DNA of 64,000 bases, taken from positions 14,332,345 to 14,396,344 of the forward strand of contig CM065699.1 in assembly GCA_017654935.2 (NCBI GenBank), given 5' to 3'. Source of the stretch: Phymorhynchus buccinoides. Its lineage: Eukaryota; Mollusca; Gastropoda; Neogastropoda; Raphitomidae. The notes below the pieces were generated by a model, which was not told where the DNA came from, ran no database searches, and saw nothing but the letters and a program-made list of their open reading frames with translations. The position numbers were made by a program, and so were the translations under genes. Numbering within the stretch: position 1 is the stretch's first letter; each line of letters opens with the position of its first letter. Below, piece after piece: positions 54,468 through 60,400 of the stretch.

Positions 54468-57400
54468 ACCCACCCCCCCACCCCCCCCCCCCACCCCCAC
54501 CCCCCATATCCTTCACATTCTTACACACACAATCATTTCAAACATTATCTCTTCCGCAAAAGTTCATTACTTCTTTCATCTCCTATCTGCTCAGTTTGAC
54601 TTGCGTTTGTCAGTCACGTTCGAACATGACCACCAGAGTACATGAGGCGACTGCTATTCTCAAAAACTGGCCCAGAGTTTGCTTATACAGAGGGTGCCTT
54701 GCCCAAGTGACATCCCCAGCCATGAGGTCTGTTCAAATTGACATGCAGCTCCTCCACAATTCATTTGTTTTCATGGTAATATCTACCATATTTTTCGAAC
54801 TATGTTGTTGTTGTCATACCCTGGCTTAAAGACTCCAGGGATCATCCCAACAGCTGAAGCACTTGAACCCTATGGTAAAAATACACCAACTAGGGATGAG
54901 AACATTATGTGCGCGACTGTTTTTTTATTACCCCGCCACATGAGCAGCCACACTTTGACTTCGGAGGAAGGACTATAAGTATAAGGCGAAACTTTTCCCC
55001 CAGACTCAGTTATAATATGACTGATAAAACAGTGAGACAATATCGATGGCTTGGAGTCAAAACGGACTATCTTTAGATAGTCCATTGACGTATTATTGGA
55101 TTTATTACAAAAACTAATAACTTGTATCAAACAATGACTGCAGAAATATAAAAAGGGTTTTTTGCTTTTTATATTTCAGCAGTCTTTTATTTTATACAAT
55201 TTATTAGTTTTCGTAATAAGTTCAATAATATGTTAAAGGAATATCTAAATATAGTCCGTTTTGAATCCAAGCCATCGACATTATTATAATAACAAAGTCT
55301 GACATTTGGGTAAAATTTGGGGGTTGTGCCTTATAGTCAAAAGAATATCGTACACTTGCTCAACTTCCAATATTGAAATTTCCAGTGCTTTCACTTTCAT
55401 AATTTTCATGTTGACAATTCTGTATGCACATTTTGTGCCATTTTCTTTCTGTCAACCTTGAAGTTCTGTCTGATGCAGTCCAAAGACAGAAAAGGGGAAG
55501 ACAAGCATCCAATCTCTTTTCCCTATATGAGTAGCAAGGACAGAAACACTGGCTATGTCCCTTTTAAACGTGACACATTTACACGTCGATAGGCCAGTTG
55601 AATTCTCCGTTCAAATTCCAGTCTGAGTTTTTGGATAGCCGCTGCTGTGAATGGTGTATAACTACCCCACTAACGATAACTCTATCAGCCCGGTTCGCTG
55701 TAACTCTTAAGTAGTCCATCTTACCCTTTTAGAATCTTTGTGCAGTCTCAGAGAGATATACCGTATTTTACGGACTGTAAAGCGCACCTGATTATAAGGC
55801 GCACCCCCCTAAATTAACACAAAATTCAGATTTTGTTTCTCTATTTTCTTACTGTATTATCAGTCACATTATAAGGCGCAGGGGTCTCATCCTGGGGGAA
55901 AAGTATCGCCTTATAGTCCGTAAAATATGGTATTCATAACTTGACTTGGCCTACACATTTGTGAACTTTGGTGACAGTAATATCGATTTAAAAACTTACT
56001 CGAGACATCAAGCTGAAGTAAAGAGAAAAGATGGCAAGGGTGAAAGAAAGAAACAGAGAAAAAACGACCATCAAATACATGGGTGCTCCAAGGAAATTTC
56101 AAAAATCCTGCAACTGTCCAGGGTCCGCCTAGTTAACAACTTGACTTAATCCTAAAAATATAAAGTTCCTGGTGAAGGCATGTAAATAGTTATCTGTATT
56201 CATTTATTTTATATTCTAGACATGCGAGAAACTGACAAAACGTGCATAAATAGGAAATTCGTTGCTTCTAAAATTATCATAATCCGGCAACGCCGGCTCC
56301 AGGCAGTAAAAAAAAAAAATTATAATAATAATACTGAACATTTATATAGCGCTTTACTCCCTTTGCGGGGAGCTCAAAGCGCTTTACATAGACAATAAAA
56401 TACAAATAAGTTAACATTATACATAATAAGACTCGCTACAATCAAATCAAATATACATAAAATAACATTATTTTATCCTGCATTTCGGGACATCCTGAAA
56501 GCAGGAGCATCCATGCAAATATGAAGAAAACTAGGCACCACTGCAGCCATCTCCAGCTTACACGGTCTTTGCAGTCTTGCTTTTGGGTTTCTCTTTGGGT
56601 TTGGGCTCCTCCACCACCGGTGGTTTCTCTTCCAGCACCTTGCCGTTTTCGCCGATGCCGATGTCCGCCAGGGTGAGGTTGGCCAGCCAGCTCTGCGTCT
56701 TCTTCAGCGTCAGCAGCCTGTCCTGAAAGAGTAGGCAAAAACTATGTGGCAAGCCTGTTGTTGTTGTTGTTCCCTGGCTTAACGACTCCAGGGATCATCC
56801 CAACAGCCAGAGCACTTCAGCAATGCAGTACAAATGCGCGCACCAGCTAGGGATGAGAACATTACGTGTGTGACCGTTTTTGATTACCCCGCCATGTGGG
56901 CAGCCACACTCCGTCTTCGGGGGATTTTAGACTGATGATGTTATGCCGGGAGCTTGTCATGGCTTAAGACAATCCCTGCACAACCATTCAGAGCATAACA
57001 ACATTTTGATGTAGCCTTGGTGCAAGCCTTACAAAATGTGCAAAACATGATGCTTGAATCTAACCTTGGAGCTTGAATCAAATCATGAAGCTTAACCCTT
57101 TCACCGCCAACGTCGCATTTTAGCACCACAATGGTTTAACACCCATGTCAATAAAAGGCATCAAATCAGGGCCTGTTACCCAAAGACCCTATTTTCTTAA
57201 TTTTGGGAGGTAAGGACAGGCCCTATTTTATGCACGCAGCAGAGGAATCCCCAGTATTGCAGACAAAATCTTTTCTCTACCTGGGTAAGTTTAATGGTAA
57301 ATTTTGGCTGAGGAATGGCTAGCGCTGAAAGGGTTAAATATTCTACAAAGCTTGACCCAAACATGAAGCTTGAATTAAACCTTGAAGCTTGAATCAAATC

Positions 57401-60400
57401 ATGGAGCTTAAATCGAAGCACAAAGCTTGACCCAAAACATGAAGCTTGAATTTAACCATAGATCTTGAATCTAACCATAGATCTTGAATCTAACCATAGA
57501 TCTTGAATCTAACCATAGATCTTGAATTTAACCATAGATCTTGAATCTAACTATAGATCTTGAATCTAACCATAGATCTTGAATCTAACCATGGAGCTTG
57601 AATCCAATCACAAAGCTTTAACCCATGATGATTGCGCACTGCCCATTTGCCCTGCGGGCTGCACTCCCAGCCTGCAGGTTCTGAGAGAGAGAGGTGATAG
57701 TTTTATTACAAAACAGACAAAAATACGACAATGAAGTGCTTGCAAATGAATTACAATTGTGCAACGAGTTTAGCAATCATTCTGACGCAAATAGCTTCAG
57801 AATAAACGTATTTTAGTCATTAATAGTTTCTAGATTGATAAGGAAAGTAAATGGAGGTCTCTGCCCGACAATTTGTCGGGTGCAGGCACTGGTAGTTGAA
57901 CTAGGGCGCCTGACAAATTGTCGGACGCAAGGCGGAATGAGTTAATCAAAACATTAAGCTAGAATTTTAACATGAAGTTTGAACTTAAACATGAACTGAT
58001 GAAGCTTGAAACACAAAAGATGGAATTGTGTCATTTTTTCATAATTATTAAGATCATTTTTTACCTACATACTAATGATGCACACACACTTTCACAGACA
58101 CAGACACACACACAAGCGTACTCAAACACTAACCTTGCTGAGCTGCTTGGACCCAAGATGTATCAGGCGCTTGGCTTCTTTGTAGTACACGGTTTCCGGT
58201 CGATTATACACCATGGCATTATTGCACATCAGCATAAAATCTTTCTGCAAAACAAACAACCCATAATATCCATCAGCGTACATTCTATACTCTCTGGCTT
58301 TCTCTCCCAGTCTGGAAGGTTGTTTCAAAGGTAGACTAGAGCATGAAAATTCTACATCAGCAGTCGCGCGGCAGCATTTTCGGCTCCAGTAACCTGGACC
58401 TTTGACCAAAGACCTTCAATTTCGAACTTGGCCTAGATATCCTAAGTTACTATCCGCATGCAAAATGTGAGGGTCCTAGATCAATCATGGTAACATACAT
58501 ATCCACATAGTCCGAGGGGTAATTGCCTAAATGTGTTAACACCCTTCTTTATTCCTCTTGTGATAACACGTTTAGGCAATTACCCCTCTAATTTTATTGT
58601 TACATAGTCAGTCAGCCACATAGTCAGGAAGAAACAGACAGACACCAATAAAAACATTACCCGCTTCGCTTCACGGCTGATAAACAGTAATGGGCGCAAA
58701 GAGTTAAAACTGCTTATCAAAAATGAATGCAAGAAAAATAAAATACTGCTATCTTGTACTTTACACACGCTCTCCCCTCAAATTTTTGCAAGGAAATTTT
58801 TCAAAAGAGAAGCTGCATTCTGGCATTCTTTGGAAAGGGATAGGGAAAGGATCAGCCTACCGTTAGTTTCTTAAAACCGAAAGAAGCAGACTCTGAGTTT
58901 GAGGGGAGTGTCTAAAGTACATAATTGCCGAAAATGCACATTACCAAAGAAATGGGTATATATTCCATGACATTTCGGCACAGTCTCATTTCTCAATTTT
59001 GGCTTACCTTATACTCCATGACATTAAAGTACTCGTTTCTCTCGATTTTGGTTTCCATGGTACTGAAGTCCATGGGATGGTGGATGATGTTGGAGTAGCC
59101 CGGGGCGATGGAGTCTGTCACTGGGTAGGCGAAAAACCCATTCACATCTTTCCTGAAAACCCACAAAATAGAACTCAACTTTAATTCATGTAACTTTAGA
59201 AAATGGGGGAAGTTAACAAATTATGCTTAACGGAAATTCTGCTTAACGTCCTCCGGTCTGGAACAGACACATATGGGACATTAGTAGATATAAAGATGGT
59301 GGGAACGATCCTGGAGGCAATGCCCGGAGGCAAGTGCAACACCAGGAAAGTCCCCAATTTTTAAAAATACAGATGTACTATGAAACAAATGCTTAAAATA
59401 CTACTAAATCTATTCATATTTTTCACAAATACATTTTTTCTTAAGATTAAAAAAAACTAAGCAAACTTGTTTTGTTTTTTTCAAAAAGACTAAAATGTAT
59501 TCATAACCCATACCTGTGAATTTCACATATCAATTGTGGGTTTTTTTATTATTTAAAAAATTAAGCAAACTTTTTCTTCTTTTTTTTTATATTCAAAAAG
59601 ACTAAAAATTATCCACAACATATTATAACTGAAAAATACAGAAACTCACACTACACACAAAAATTAACTCACTCGGGACTGGCCAAATTATTTCCTCTTG
59701 TTCTGTGGGGACTGGGCATTCGACTAGGTTCGTAAAATAATCACCAAAACCAAGTTATGAAGAGTTAGGCATCAATATTTTCAGAAAAGATTAGCAACAC
59801 CATGCACTAAACGATCGTAAAATATCAAATTCCTTACCTTCGTCTCCTATTGACGAAAACAGCTAACACATAGAAAGAAGGAACATTTCACATTCCGATC
59901 TTTGACCCCCCTCTACAACCAAAGCTGAAAATAAAGTCTGCAATGATTGGTTGATTTCAAGAGAGGCAAGGTCAAAGCAAACTGAAAATAGGTTATGACT
60001 TCCCACCGGAAAGCTGGTTACCTGCCAGAAATCAAAACCTCTTGAAAACTCTTATGAGCCGGAGCCGGGCCATTCGTCCTAAACGGTTGTGCGAGCCATG
60101 AGCCGGATCCGGCTCATTTGCCCGGAGTGAGTTAAGTTAAATTAAGCTAAAAGACAACAAATTATACCTATCTTCACACACATTCAGCATCGATTTTTTT
60201 CCTTTTTTAAATTTTCCTAGCTTTTTTCTCCAGAACCAAGTCATGAAACTTCTTTGCTGGACAAAATGTACATTTAACCCTTTCATCATCAGCCATTTTT
60301 TAGCCAAAAAATTATGTTAAACTTACCTAGGTAAAGAAAAGTTGGCTTTGAGCTGCATGATACCCCTCCCCCCCCCCCCCCCCCCCCATATGATAGTATC